From: Lingula anatina
Lineage: Eukaryota; Brachiopoda; Lingulata; Lingulida; Lingulidae
Assembly: GCF_001039355.2 (NCBI RefSeq)
Contig: NW_019775553.1
Location: forward strand, 101,729 to 165,728
Reading direction: 5' to 3'
Length of the DNA: 64,000 bases
A program made the translations under genes and the position numbers. Positions 1-11,780 of this stretch are shown here, piece by piece. Position 1 is the first letter of the stretch. The number at the start of each line of letters is the position of its first letter. The notes below the pieces were generated by a model, which was given only the letters and a program-made list of their open reading frames with translations, was not told the origin of the DNA and searched no databases.

Positions 1-304
1 ATCAAAGGTCAAGCTTTTGCTATTTCTCCTGTAGCGCAGTGAATAACCCTACCTTTACTATTAGTATTAGCAGTAGATTGAAACCAAACCCAAAAAGTGC
101 AGTCTTTCGTAGGAAATTAGATTAAAGGGAAGTTCATCAGTTTGTTCTTCGTATTCTCAAAGATGGTGCATCGACCGCATCTGCATGTTTTTAAATATCA
201 AGCGAAACGATGTAGATGTATGCTACCCTTGCTCGCTGTCACTTCTAGTCTGGCTTATATATGGGTGATCTACTGAAAGAGTTCTCATTCATCCAGGTAA
301 TTCG
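1..304 (+). promoter_or_regulatory. 5' flank and leader of the RERGL-like gene
   Basis: No coding exon is visible. A TATA-like run (ttatatatg) sits near 257-265, about 45 bases before the ATG at 305. This would fit a very short leader, but no start site can be proven from sequence. An upstream non-coding exon left of base 1 is equally possible. Confidence 0.25.
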
Positions 305-453
305 ATGGACTGGCTAGCTGCTTCCAGTGGGAACTCCGGGGAAGCGTCTCCCAGAAGTTCAACACTTAAGAGAAAGAAATCCGCAGTTCAAGACGCCCGG
401 CTATTAGTTTTAGGCCCATCTGCGGTAGGCAAAAGTGGTAAGAATGTGATGCG

Positions 454-485
<32 letters not shown>

Positions 486-3400
486 CTTTGGGGCTACATT
501 TTTGAAAACACTGGATAAATCTTTATTTCACATCTCTATATCGATAATTTCTTATTTCAAAGCTGTTGGAATGAAGCCTTTTTTTGCAAGTAATGTCTAT
601 TTCGTTGCGTTATACTTAAACACACAATGAGCAAGTCATGAGATATTCTAATTGGAATTCTAGTTAAAATTCATATCTCTAGGATTCCTACTTTGGTAGT
701 CAGTTTGCCAAAGCACAAATTGACAAAATGCGGCAATTTCAGTGGGCAGTCTTATTTAAATTGTTCAAGATTGAATCTAAAAAAAAAATTATACATGTAT
801 ATGCTGAATATGTTCTTGCACAAATCTGAAATTCATATATTTGATGTCGTACTCAAATCATAAGTAGTCGATATCAATGTGGTAAAACAAGATACGGAAC
901 TTTTGAAGTCACTAACATGTTTCAAATTTTCTGTTTAACTGGCTGTGATAATTTAGGAGTGGGGTAACAGGACATCAAAAACGTGCCTTTTTACCGTGTT
1001 AATTACACGCATCTGTTTAAAATTTTCACTTAAGTCACGCTCTGTTACAGTATGCTTCAGTTAAGCTCAAATAAACGTGTTTACTCAAATATACACCTTG
1101 CGTGCGGTGAATTGGCCTGGACTGATTTTCCTGTTTAGACACTTTGGATATAAACTAAAGACTTCAAAGAGTTCTGCAATGTGGAACTAATGATGTGAAG
1201 CAACATAATCACATGGTTCCTTTCTCTGGTGTTCATTACTTTTACATCATTGAAATAACAACAAATCAAAGAAATTCTACATGAAGATTATACAGTTTTA
1301 TTGTAACCCCCGCCCCCCCCTCTCTCTCTCTCTGTTATCCAGTCCTGCTGAGAAAGTTCATATGATGTGTACAGGTAGCGCGTGATGGAAAGTAACATTT
1401 GTCAGAATTAAAATGAACAGAAAAGAGCTACGTTTCCAATGTGGGGGCCAGCATACCTACAAGATCATCGAAATATCTGTTCGAGATTTTCATACTTCGT
1501 GAGTTTCGGGGATCGATCCGTTAAGTGTTTTGCAAAGTGTCTGTGGAAATATGATCAATCACACAGTCAGACGCGCACGCACTTCTGTCCCCTTCGCGCG
1601 CTCATACGTGCATACACACAGAAAGGAATGACGCTAATGAGAAGAATAAATTATAGGGTAATACGATGAGATATTCTTTCCCATTTTGACACCCTATGAT
1701 AATTGGAACTGAAACATATTAAAGAAGTCCAGTACATAGGAGTAAGCAATAAAGTTGAGCTCGACTTAAATGTGCAGTCTAAATGCAATGTGTCATCCAT
1801 GATATCGAGAAGAGAGCCCCCCCCCCCTCAAATATATCTTTATCTTTACAATAAAAAATAGGAGTACAAGGAGTTGTTAGCCACCCAAAAAGAAACAAAC
1901 CTCTTTTTTGGCTTAATCTAGTCCGGCTACCGTGTTTTTAAAGTTTGCCCGACCTTTTGAGTTCAACTGAACATAATCTAATTGTAGGCCATTCAAACAT
2001 TGGTCTTGTTAGTGAAATTAATTTCTCGACAAAGGCTCCCAGCAATCATACCGCCATATGTCAATTCAGATCCATTCTATACTATTGTAGTTAGAATCGG
2101 TAAATGACAGGTTCTGGTGATGGCGTAAAATGAAAATGGTGTACCCGTGATAAATGTGCCAACAGATGCGAAGCTTTTCAGAAACTTCCCAGGTGTATCT
2201 TGTATGGAGCCCAAAATAAATGTTATTATGACAGATGCTTTGCCTTGCGATGAAAGTTTGTTGAAAAATATAGACGGATGTACGCAAACTTGTTAAGTAT
2301 ATTACTGATATTTTCATACTCGTTTCCGGAGTGAAAATGGAGCCAATCGATTTGTAATGACTCTCTTTCATGCAAGTTGTCTCTTTCATGCAAGTACACA
2401 CCGCTACTCACCGCAGAATTTTAATAGGCACACACTCTTTCTTTCTTATCTACCTTTCCTTTTCTTTCTTTATCCCCCTCTTATCAATCCATCTATCCTT
2501 CTCTATCAAAGTTGCACGAAACGAACTTGAGTTAATGAATACATGCGCATATGCTGTGTACCACTTTTTACCTTCTTGTATATCGGATGTATCCTTACTG
2601 TGAACGCTCTGGTTCCAATCACAGTTAATATTGATAAGCACTAAAATGCCCAAAACACACTTAGGAAGATGTCTGTTCATATAATGTAGAAATTGGCATA
2701 ATGAAGAAACCACATTTTGTTCAAGCAAGGAGATATTATAAGTAACACAACTGGCCAGTTTTTTACCGGTCTGTTTTAAGTATACGGTATGTTGAGTTCA
2801 CCTATCAGTCATCTCATTTTCTAATAAACTGAATCCCATCCTAAAAACACAGTGTGACGCGGTATAGGGGCTTTGCTCACAAGTGAATTTCTTATATTTT
2901 AGGGAGAAGGAGGGCGTATACATTACAATAATTTCATGATAAATAGCATAATGCTTTATATAATACACGTTTCTGATTATCCTGTAGCTGTGATCGTTCC
3001 AATGGAGGCAGCTCATACATGAGAACAGCAGGCATCTCGTAGCCTGTCAGCTATAAAAATGAATCTCCTTGTGGGTTTCGCGTGAATACGTTACTACATG
3101 TATATTTTTATGTGGATAATTGTTGCAGAATCACGTCGTAATACATATATTATTATAGTTTTTTTTTACTTTTTGTTTCAGCTGTCGTTGTTAGATTCTT
3201 AACAAAAAGATTTATTGGGGAGTACGACCACTCCTCAGGTAAGTGAACTTTTGCTATTGGCATATGCCTATTAACAGATAGCAAAGCGGAAGAACAAAAC
3301 AAACATAAAAGAAAGAGAGAAAATTCAGGAGATTTATATTCAAATATCTGAAGCGTTAAATTTTTGTTCGGATCTAAGAGAGAGATTTTTCATTGGAGAA

Positions 3401-4821
3401 GATCTACGCTTTACAATATCAACGCACAAAAATTATAAGGGCTTGGATGAGATAAAAGTAAAGAAACATGTTGAATGCGATAGCTGCGATATTTAAGTGC
3501 GTTCTTCGTTAGTCCGTAAGGATTGATTTAATGTTGAAAACGATTTCTTTTCCTCAACCTTATACTTTCTACAAAACATAAACAAGAATTTTTATAATGT
3601 TTTATATCTTTTTATAAATAATATACCATGATAGTCCTGAGACCATCCTAACTAACGATATGACTTATTTCTGCCTTATTTCTAAAGCCATTATCAAAGG
3701 CGTTTTTTAAGGTCCACCTTTGACAATAGTATTTCAGTCGACCATTTTGAATACCTGAGAAATTTCAATTGAAAAAGACATTAAACTTGGTTATCTACAT
3801 ATTAGGAGTGTAACAATCTTGTACACAAATGGCAGATTATACATGTATTTCCCGTTTGAAAAAACATCAGCTTTTTGTGCCTGAAACAGAAAGCTAGGCC
3901 ATTCGTAGGTGCTGTTCGTCTATTCGTCAATCAGGATTCGTTTTGAAAATTTTCTTTTCAGAAATCAAATATAAGCACACAGTGGTAATTGACCAAGAGA
4001 ATGTTGTATTTGAAATTCTAGACAGCTGTTCCTCCGAAAAGGTAGGCCCTCCTTTAATTTTTATCAAGTTACTTCTGTCGGTTTGTTTTATACACGCCGT
4101 TTGATGTTAAGTAATACTATGATCAGAATTAGACATATTGCGCTATATGCACTTTAAGAGTATCATCACTCAAAGGATTTTTTCAACTTAGATTACTGAA
4201 GATACGTTTGAAGAACATATGAAATGGGCGGATGGAATAGTCCTTTTGTATGCCATCACAAGCTTCAAAACATTTGAACTTGTTAAAAAGTTGTCAAAAA
4301 GACTTCAAGAACACCGCAGAAGTAACTACATGACGCCTATGATATTACTTGGAAATAAACGGGATATGTCTCATGTAAGACAGGTGACTAAGATTCAAGG
4401 TACGTTAAAGGAAAAAACACATTGTTTATATTTTAANAAAAAACACATTTTTTATATTTTAATTATATTATAACCACTGATTAAAGAAAATTAGATGAGT
4501 GAATATCGTCAATTTTACAGAATCAAATGTCTTAATCACTGGAGTCTGTCACAAACGATTTTGACCTTTTAATCCACGTCCAGGGTTCATGGCGTTTTAA
4601 TCAAATTTCTTTAACCTTTCTACCTTCTGATTTCTTCTACAGGTGAACATCTATCACACGAGCTTAACTGCCTGTTTGCCGAGGTGTCCGCCTCGGAGGA
4701 CGCCACGGAAATTGCCGATGCATTCCTTAATCTTTACCGAGAAATTCAGAACTCTAAAAGGAGATCTAGGACTTTCTTAGATAAGGTGTTTGGCTCACTA
4801 GGCACAAAGTCGAAAAATTAA
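305..4821 (+). CDS. RERGL: RERGL-like atypical Ras-family GTPase, five exons
   Basis: Exons 305-437, 3182-3238, 3962-4041, 4192-4399 and 4643-4821 all have GT/AG borders and matching phases, giving 218 residues. The P-loop GPSAVGKS is at residues 37-44. FLTKRFIGEYD (50-60) is the switch I run typical of RERG and RERGL. The G4 motif NKRD is at 145-148 and a G5-like SAS at about 175-177. The G3 motif is degenerate: ILDSCSSEK replaces the DxxGQ signature, so the invariant Gly and catalytic Gln are missing. From family knowledge, vertebrate RERGL also has a Cys-Ser G3 in place of DTAGQ. This and the KWADGIVLLY segment favour RERGL over RERG. There is a basic N-terminal extension of about 30 residues and no C-terminal CAAX box, so membrane prenylation is not expected. 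Intron 1 (438-3181) is 2.7 kb and holds only CT and C-rich tracts. The downstream neighbour CHMP3 is convergent. The role (growth or differentiation control) is inferred from the family. Confidence 0.85.
454..482. repeat. (CT)n microsatellite
   Basis: An uninterrupted CT tract starts 17 bases after the exon 1 donor of the RERGL-like gene, within intron 1. A second C8/(CT)n tract of about 25 bases is in the same intron at 1310-1334. Confidence 0.95.
4437..4437. other. Single-N contig join with short overlap
   Basis: The last about 25 bases before the N (from 4410) are nearly repeated right after it (4438-4463). The join therefore looks like an unmerged overlap inside intron 4 of the RERGL-like gene, not missing sequence. 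Confidence 0.7.
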
Positions 4822-5385
4822 GGATATCTTTATATCATATCTACAATTTCGCTTCATCCCTTGACGCTTCGACTCGCCAGCAAAACATTGAAACAGACGA
4901 GATAACTTGTCTATGTAAAACCTCAGGTGGATCGAACAAGGCGCATAATGTGAGGACAAAATTGGCAAAATATACTTACACTATTTTACAAAAAAAAAAA
5001 AAATGGGAAAAAGTAATTGTTATTTTCTTCTTTTGGTGGAAGAGTTAAATTACCAAAGAATAGTGACAAGGGTTTAAACAATATTCTGATAAATTGTGTA
5101 AAACTGTAGATTGTTTATTTGTAAAATAAGTCGTAGCTGCCTATAAGATTGTGAAAATGTCTTAAAACTGTACAATATCAGACTTGATAATAAACCTACA
5201 AATCAATTAATTAATGATTATTAAATATTTGTGGAATGTATGTTTTGTTAGCACAAAGTATATACACAGAGAATATTCATACATATGACGTGCATAAGAA
5301 ATCAGTACCACTATTTGAAAACGTACATGTTGATAAATATTTACAACACATTTATAACAGAATCCCAATAACATCTCAACAACTA
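4438..5385. repeat. Haplotype duplicate, paired with 5539-6482
   Basis: The segment covers part of intron 4, exon 5 and the 3' UTR of the RERGL-like gene. It matches 5539-6482 with scattered substitutions and small indels (for example a shorter A-run). The two copies diverge exactly at a TA where the first carries a Tc1/mariner end. This is the expected pattern for two alleles placed in series. Confidence 0.85.
5189..5194 (+). terminator. Polyadenylation signal of the RERGL-like gene
   Basis: AATAAA lies about 370 bases after the stop codon and is kept in the allelic copy at 6284-6289. It is the first canonical hexamer downstream of the stop. Confidence 0.55.
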
Positions 5386-5537
5386 CACACACTGGACAAT
5401 AGAAGTGTCACCCCCTAACTCAGAGTAATAAAAGTAGGCAGATCTTGGGTACTTATAATGCCTGGTCTACTTATAATGTGACTAATGAGTATAAAACCGC
5501 TGTACCGTGGAATTGTATTGTTGGTCTTGTACATGTA
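5386..5537 (+). mobile_element. Left end of a Tc1/mariner transposon
   Basis: The segment opens with a 29-base terminal inverted repeat (cacacactggacaatagaag and on) that is the exact reverse complement of 11752-11780. It is preceded by the target dinucleotide TA at 5384-5385. The segment is non-coding and is cut by the N at 5538. The rest of the element resumes at 11172 after an intervening haplotype block. The transposase N-terminal half is not in the window. Confidence 0.9.
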
Positions 5538-5743
5538 NAGAAAACACATTGTTTATATTTTAATTATATTATAACCACTGATTAAAGAAAATTAGATGAG
5601 TGAATATCGTCGATTTTACAGAATCAAATGTCTTAATCACTGGAGTCTGTCACAAACGATTTTGACCTTTTAATCCACGTCCAGGGTTCATGGCGTTTTA
5701 ATCAAATTTCTTTAACCTTTCTACCTTCTGATTTCTTCTACAG

Positions 5744-5922
5744 GTGAACATCTATCACACGAGCTTAACTGCCTGTTTGCCGAGGTGTCCGCCTCGGAGG
5801 ACGCCACGGAAATTGCCGATGCATTCCTTAATCTTTACCGAGAAATTCAGAACTCTAAAAGGAGATCTAGGACTTTCTTAGATAAGGTGTTTGGCTCACT
5901 AGGCACAAAGTCGAAAAATTAA
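5744..5922 (+). CDS. RERGL: Allelic copy of the last exon of the RERGL-like gene
   Basis: The 179 bases, from the AG acceptor to TAA, match 4643-4821 and encode the same 59-residue C terminus. No copies of exons 1-4 exist in this block, because it starts at the contig join at 5538 within intron 4. It should not be counted as a second gene. Polyadenylation signal AATAAA follows at 6284-6289. Confidence 0.85.
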
Positions 5923-8105
5923 GGATATCTTTATATCATATCTACAATTTCGCTTCATCCCTTGACGCTTCGACTCGCCAGCAAAACATTGAAACAGACG
6001 AGATAACTTGTCTATGTAAAACCTCAGGTGGATCGAAATAGGCGCATAATGTGAGGACAAAATTGGCAAAATATACTTACACTATTTTACAAAAAAAAAG
6101 GGAAAAAGTAATTGTTATTTTCTTCTTTTGGTGGAAGAGTTAAATTACCAAAGAATAGTGACAATGGTTTAAACAATATTCTGATAAATTGTTTAAAACT
6201 GTAGATTGTTTATTTGTAAAATAAGTCGTAGCTGCCTATAAGACTGTGAAAATGTCTTAAAACTGTGCAATATCAGACTTTATAATAAACCTACAAATCA
6301 ATTAATTAATGATTATTAAAGATTTGTGGAATGTATGTTTTGTTAGCACAAAGTATATACACAGAGAATATTCATACATACGACGTGCATAAGAAATCAG
6401 TACCACTATTTGAAAACGTACATGTTGATAAATATTTACAACACACATTTATAACAGAATCCCAATAACATCTCAACAACTATATCTCACTTTCTCTCGA
6501 TTTTAATCCATATTGATATTTTTCTCATTATAATTGTTACTTTGGTGTCTTTACATCTAAAACGATTTCTTAGTTACGCTGGTATAAAGGTTGGCGTCAC
6601 TGATCCACCTTGGCTCTCCTCCAGCTATATGTATTGTGGTAGTTTTACATGCTTTCACTGAACTGAACTGGATAATACAAGTGTAATTTCCATTTATGTG
6701 TGCATATGCTCACGTAGCATATGTACATGTAAATAGTACGTGTAGGTAGACATATACGTGACACACACACGTAATTTTGTATTTTTATTTTGCTTAATTT
6801 ATATGTATAAATGAGTATTCGTTGTGTTCAGAATCTCTCCCACATTCAGGGAGGCTTAGATTACACTGATAGGAGGCAAATTTTGGATAACCATTCCGAT
6901 AAGGGGATCTGACGATTCATTTCAGTATTTATTTTGACGTCGCACAAGGAAAATACAAAACAAAAGAATGACCAGTTCATAATTTATTTTCTTTCTCCTC
7001 TCTACAACTCCGTCTCCACTACTGTCAAAAACCAGCCACTTTCAATACACAAAATAATGGACCAGCCATGCAACTCGATCTTGCAGGATTTACAAAATTG
7101 ATAATTACAAAGGTAAATCCTAAATATGAATTAGAGAAGAGTGGGTAAAATTTACTGAAGGTATTAGAAACATTTAATTACTATGTAGAATTACATCACT
7201 TAGGCCCTTTAAACACTGTAATAAAATGAAATCATAGGGAGGAGGTACGCTTTGTGCAGTGACTCTGGCAGATGGTGCATGCCAAGGATATACACATCTG
7301 ATTTTTTTCCGATATATTACATTTTTTTCATTATTAGAGCTGTTGGAATATGGGAAGTGTTTATTGCACTGTGTAAACGACACAACCTAGGTCAATTTTG
7401 GGAACACTTGTTATCTATTGCCCCAATGCCACAAATGAACTACAATGGATATACAACATGTGGTTCAAAGCTAGTGTCTAACCTTTTTTGCCAGTCTTTG
7501 CAGCTGTTTGATTCTACGTTCACGCATGCCACATGCATTCCACCAGTCAGGCACCTAGACTAAAGCTTGTCAGGAAAACTGAATTCTTTGGAGAAAAATT
7601 GATGCTGTTAGTTCTGCAGGTTGGTCCCATGTCATTACCATTTAATGTGACCTCAATTTCATCAACGTTGGTAGAAGAAGAGGCAACTTCTATGCGGATC
7701 CATCGCTGCAGAACTGCAGTTGTCTACTTTACATTTCTAACCAGAATATGAAACATAAGAACTCTAGCTAATTGCCATAGAGCAAGACGATTGATAAAAC
7801 ATTTGAGTACAGGCTGGTAAAATAATCAAATATTTACAAGATATTTATATGTACAGATAACATTCATCCCATTCAAATGAAACAGCCAATTTTGTTTCCT
7901 TTTGCCAAATCTTAATATTGAAATTAAAAGCAAGATCCATATATTACAAGTCTTAATATTCAAGTACAAAGCTCCATATATTACCCTTTTTGTTTCACAA
8001 CTGACAGCAGAGTATCTTCACTAGAATATATCTTAACATTACACTGCTTTGCAAATAACTATGTACACAATTGGCTATTACATAGTGCATGTGAAACCAA
8101 TGAAG
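5923..8105. other. Intergenic region between convergent RERGL-like gene and CHMP3
   Basis: The region holds the RERGL-like 3' UTR (to about 6310), the empty Tc1 target site TA at 6481-6482, and the presumed CHMP3 3' UTR on the other strand. A plus-strand tttatt at 6983-6988 (AATAAA on the minus strand) could end a CHMP3 transcript about 1.1 kb past its stop. I found no convincing ORF. The short ones at 7252-7751 have no recognisable homology and are not conserved as ORFs in the second allele. Confidence 0.5.
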
Positions 8106-10139
8106 TCAACTTTTTAAAGCCTGCAGTCTGGCTTGCATATCTGAAATGTCTTCTTCCTCCTCCTCCTCTTCTTCCACCTCTGGTGTAGGTAATGTGTCAC
8201 TAACAGCTGCTGGAGCTTTGCCCAACTCACCTAAAAATTATTAGAAGATAATTGTTGTTATCACTACTCAGACCCATAAAACTATTCAAAACTGATGCAT
8301 GATAAAACAATGTTTTATATAATTTAGTTAAAATATCCACAACTATGAAAGAGTTGATAAATATAATGTAAGGAGAAATACTGGTTTTTCATATGGATTT
8401 CTACTTTTGGTAAACATGACTATTCAACTTTAAAAGTATATGTTTCTTACAGAAAAAGAATAAAAAAATGAAAAGAGACGCAAAAGTATTCTACTAAATA
8501 CATGAATCTATCCAAGTTGTTTGGACATTACCCACCTGATGTGAGTTCAAACAAAACCTTTTCAACTTCTTCTTCTGCTTCTTCCTCCAGATCATCACTT
8601 TCTAATGATTCAAATGTATCATCTAACATTTCTTCTAGAATGCCAGCCTAGAATGCCAAAAGGTTAGAACTTGGGACGTTGTATAAATTGAGTCTATGGC
8701 TTGCAATCCATTCTTATGTTAATAATAATTTTTTAAAAACTGCACTGCACAAACATTTCAGCACTGCTTACAAATATTTTGTACAAAACTTAGAACTGTT
8801 TTGGCTTATCCAAACCAATAATTAGAGCTTTAGAGCTAAAAGATATATGCACAGGTCTCCCTGCTGGCATCCTTTCCAAATGGATTCGATCTATATTATA
8901 TTCAAGTAAGAATATTAAATTCAAGTAAGAAGTGTTCGTATTTAATCTGATTGTCTACATATTTTTTACATACTTATATCTTACCTTCATCATTTCTTTT
9001 GACATGGCCATCATAGTTGCCTGTATTTCAGGTAACTTTACAAGCTGCTGCATACTATTCATCACCTCTGTGCTCTTTTCTAGGGCACCTGTCAGGCGTA
9101 CAGTGGCTAAAATATAAGAAGGCACAGTAATTAAAACTAACAACTTGCATCAAGATTTTTGTCTTTATTTAATTAAATTGCTTACTGAAACACGTCATTC
9201 AAAGTAAAGAAGCTGATCGTCACAGTAAAATACTGATAAAATATATAATCTAAATGTTATAATTTCAAATACCTGACAGCTTAAGTCAACTTATAGTTGG
9301 GCAATGTCAATCTAAAATGCATCAAGCCTTCATTTGACAGAAACTTAAAAGATGGTAAATGTTAAGTACATTTTTCATTAACTGCATTAACATTTTATTC
9401 TGTTTTATTAACTTTTTTGCACCTTGTGTTGACCTGTTCATGAAATTGCCCATTTACACAATGGCATTATGATCCTTAATACCTTCTTGGTTCTTCATGC
9501 TCATCATAACAGAGTTCATCTGGGCCTTAGCTGCATACATTCTGCTTATTGCTTTTCTTGACCTTATGATTTCTTTTGCTAGGATGTTACACACGTCTTT
9601 TTGTCCCTTTTTGGCTGCATCCTTTAAGGATCTTTTCACTTTTTCTTCCTCTCTCTGAATACCTAAATTATGAAAATTGAATATAATGTTTATTTCTTTT
9701 TCACTGAAACGTCTTTTTGATTAAATGACAAAGGTGAAACCAGTCCAGTGTCAAAATTTTCTTGATACTCCAATGCAAGTAAACAGTCCAGTCTGACTTA
9801 ACAGTGAACAACAGCATGCATAGTCACTTTACTACTCTAGAAGTTTACATCAACATTAAGTGGAAAGTGGAGATTTATGAGAAACAAAGCGATCTTATTT
9901 TTACTCTACCTCTGATCTGTCTATCGATATTGTATCCCTCCTTTCTAAGCTTTGATGACCATTCTTTCACCTAAAATTATTGCAAAAATAAAATGCCTGC
10001 GTTTAATTTTCAAATACGTCAAGACTGTATTGAAAAGGCCACAACCAAGAATAAATATAGCATTTATACCGGCAGCACAACGAATCTAACTTACCATATC
10101 TTTGGGTGATTTCTCTGGAGTTTTCCCAAACAAACCCAT
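8106..10139 (-). CDS. CHMP3: CHMP3 (VPS24), ESCRT-III subunit, haplotype copy 1
   Basis: Six exons on the minus strand: 10095-10139, 9910-9970, 9483-9662, 8985-9106, 8536-8647 and 8106-8230. Together they encode 214 residues, close to the usual 220. The protein starts MGLFGK with a myristoylatable Gly2, then has the basic SNF7 core helices (EEEKVKRSLKDAAKKGQKDV, KSTEVMNSMQQLVKLPEIQA). It ends with an acidic Glu run and DMQARLQALKS, an MIT-interacting MIM1-type tail. CHMP3 caps and co-assembles with CHMP2 and CHMP4 filaments in endosomal sorting, cytokinesis and membrane repair on the cytosolic side of membranes. All splice sites are canonical. In this allele the acceptor before 8647 is rebuilt by a short duplication (see findings). 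The pair at 13329-15405 is the other allele. Confidence 0.96.
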
Positions 10140-10340
10140 CCTTCTTGTTTCCTTTTTCAGGAACGAGGCTTAGGAAAATAGATTATAGGGGGCGCAAGGA
10201 GAACAAGATAACCCACTTCCAATGCATTGGAAAGAAGTCAATAATGGCATAATCAATTTCGTGTCTCTGTCATTCAGAATATTTTTTTACACATTGAAGT
10301 TAATTTTTTATATCTTCCAGTGAACTTATTATAAAAACGT

Positions 10341-10375
<35 letters not shown>

Positions 10376-11170
10376 GTTAGTTAGTTAGTTAGTTATTGTG
10401 TACCCTATAAAACACAAATGCACAGGCACAACAGATGCTGCTCTTTCTTTGACACGTGTACTAAATGTCCTAAACGACAGGGCAGTAATCGAAGCAATTT
10501 TACAGTTTAGTGATTTCCCTCTTCTCCGGTGGAAAGGCAGTGACCGAGTTTCTGTCGCAGAGTCACTTACAAATTTATAATAGGCCTATGTAATTTCGAG
10601 ATCATGGTCTGAAAACACGATTTGATACACCCTTTTATACAATAAATATGCTGAGTCTGAGAGATGGTTAGGTCCCATTGTTGAATAAAAGCGGAGGTCG
10701 CATTTGCACAAGCTATCTGTAAAAATCTGCAAAAATTACCAACCTGTAAATTTTAATTGTGCAATATTTTGAAGGGCAGCACTGTGCACTGCGCAGTCAA
10801 CTGAATCATCTCTTGGCGTAGTCTGTTATGAACTTGGATCCATTCAGGGTTAGAATTAATTAAACTATATTCCCATGTCTCTTAAGTCCATTTCACCCCT
10901 TCAAAGATCAAACGTAAAATGGGAATGAAATTGAAACGAAATGAAATAGGCCCCTAGCTACTGCTATTAAATTGACATTTTCTTACAAAACCGGCGGATC
11001 GTTCAAACCCCATCAAACACATCCCCCCTCCCTCGTCCTAGCCCTGACTATCAGGACTATGAGCGCATTATAAATTGTCTTTCTCTCATTGTCAAGGAGT
11101 TGAGAACCACGCTCTCCACTAGGCACATCCCAACACAATGGACCGTCCATGCTGAGCCGTGTTTACTTTA
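10140..11170. other. CHMP3 upstream region, haplotype copy
   Basis: Presumed 5' UTR and promoter of CHMP3 on the minus strand. It holds the compound microsatellite described separately. I see no other recognisable feature. It corresponds to 15406-16391. Confidence 0.4.
10340..10396. repeat. (TTTA)n then (TTAG)n compound microsatellite
   Basis: About nine TTTA units pass into TTAG units. The locus lies about 200 bases upstream of the CHMP3 start. The allelic locus at 15601-15648 has fewer TTTA units, a clear length polymorphism. Confidence 0.95.
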
Positions 11171-11171
11171 N

Positions 11172-11609
11172 ATCAGCATCCATGGCGTGGGCGAATTGAT
11201 AGCGGTTGATGGAAACATGAATCACTAGAAATATATCGATGTTTTGGAGTCAGGCTTGCTACCATCTATTACTAACATGTTTGGTGACAGGAATTATCCA
11301 TTTGTTCACCAGGATGACAATGCTCCTTGTCACAGGCCCAGAGCAGTTGATGATTGGTTTGACCAACAGGACATTCGCAGGGTGATGTGGCCTGCCCAGA
11401 GTCCGGATGCAAACATAATAGAAAATGTGTGGAATGATATGTCAAAACTTTTGACAAATGCCCGTCTAACCAGCAGAGAAACTCTGTTATTTTCAGTGTT
11501 TCATGCTTGGGCCAGCATAAGCCCTGAACGCATCAGACAATTATATGAATCCTTGCCTCGTAGACTGGCACCTATTATTAGGTCACGTGGCTATGCCACT
11601 AAGTACTAA
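11172..11609 (+). pseudogene. Tc1-like transposase, C-terminal fragment with in-frame stop
   Basis: The open frame continues from the N at 11171 (HGVGELIAVDGNMNH) to a TAG at 11226-11228. It then reads KYIDVLESGLLP and on to TAA at 11607-11609. QDDNAPCH and SPDANIIENVW supply the second Asp and the Glu of the catalytic triad, 34 residues apart, a DD34E Tc1 arrangement. The first catalytic Asp would lie in the missing N-terminal half. The stop falls where related transposases read a sense codon (CAG to TAG would explain it), so this copy is probably not autonomous. Without the first half, other lesions cannot be judged. Confidence 0.88.
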
Positions 11610-11780
11610 TTTTGGACTTGAACTGCATATTTTGGTAGAATGTATATTTTATTCTCATTTTATAATTTTTGTGAAATTTGATGTTAATAAAATGATACCA
11701 GGAGCATATCATTCCACAGTCATTTATCTCCCCCATAGTATTGGTTCAGTAGGGGTGACACTTCTATTGTCCAGTGTGTG
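11172..11780 (+). mobile_element. Right part of the Tc1/mariner transposon
   Basis: The segment carries the C-terminal transposase region and the right terminal inverted repeat (11752-11780), with the target duplication TA at 11781-11782. The flank after it (tatctcactttctctcg) equals the sequence right after the empty site at 6481. The insertion is therefore heterozygous between the two haplotype blocks. The element is interrupted by the join at 11171, so its full length is unknown. Confidence 0.92.

Larger units (their letters stand above)
6481..11170. repeat. Haplotype duplicate, paired with 11781-16391
   Basis: The block contains all of CHMP3 and its flanks. It aligns with 11781-16391 end to end apart from small indels and substitutions. 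The left boundary is the empty TA target of the Tc1 element and the right boundary is the N at 11171. This is most simply the second haplotype. Confidence 0.88.

Noticed and set aside
2066-3016. Several ORFs of 60-111 codons on both strands in intron 1 of the RERGL-like gene
   Set aside because: No domain, no splice or promoter context, and biased residue use typical of random AT-rich DNA.
7252-7751. Overlapping ORFs of 103 and 72 codons between RERGL and CHMP3
   Set aside because: The allelic sequence at 12520-12960 has indels that break both frames, so they are not under coding constraint.
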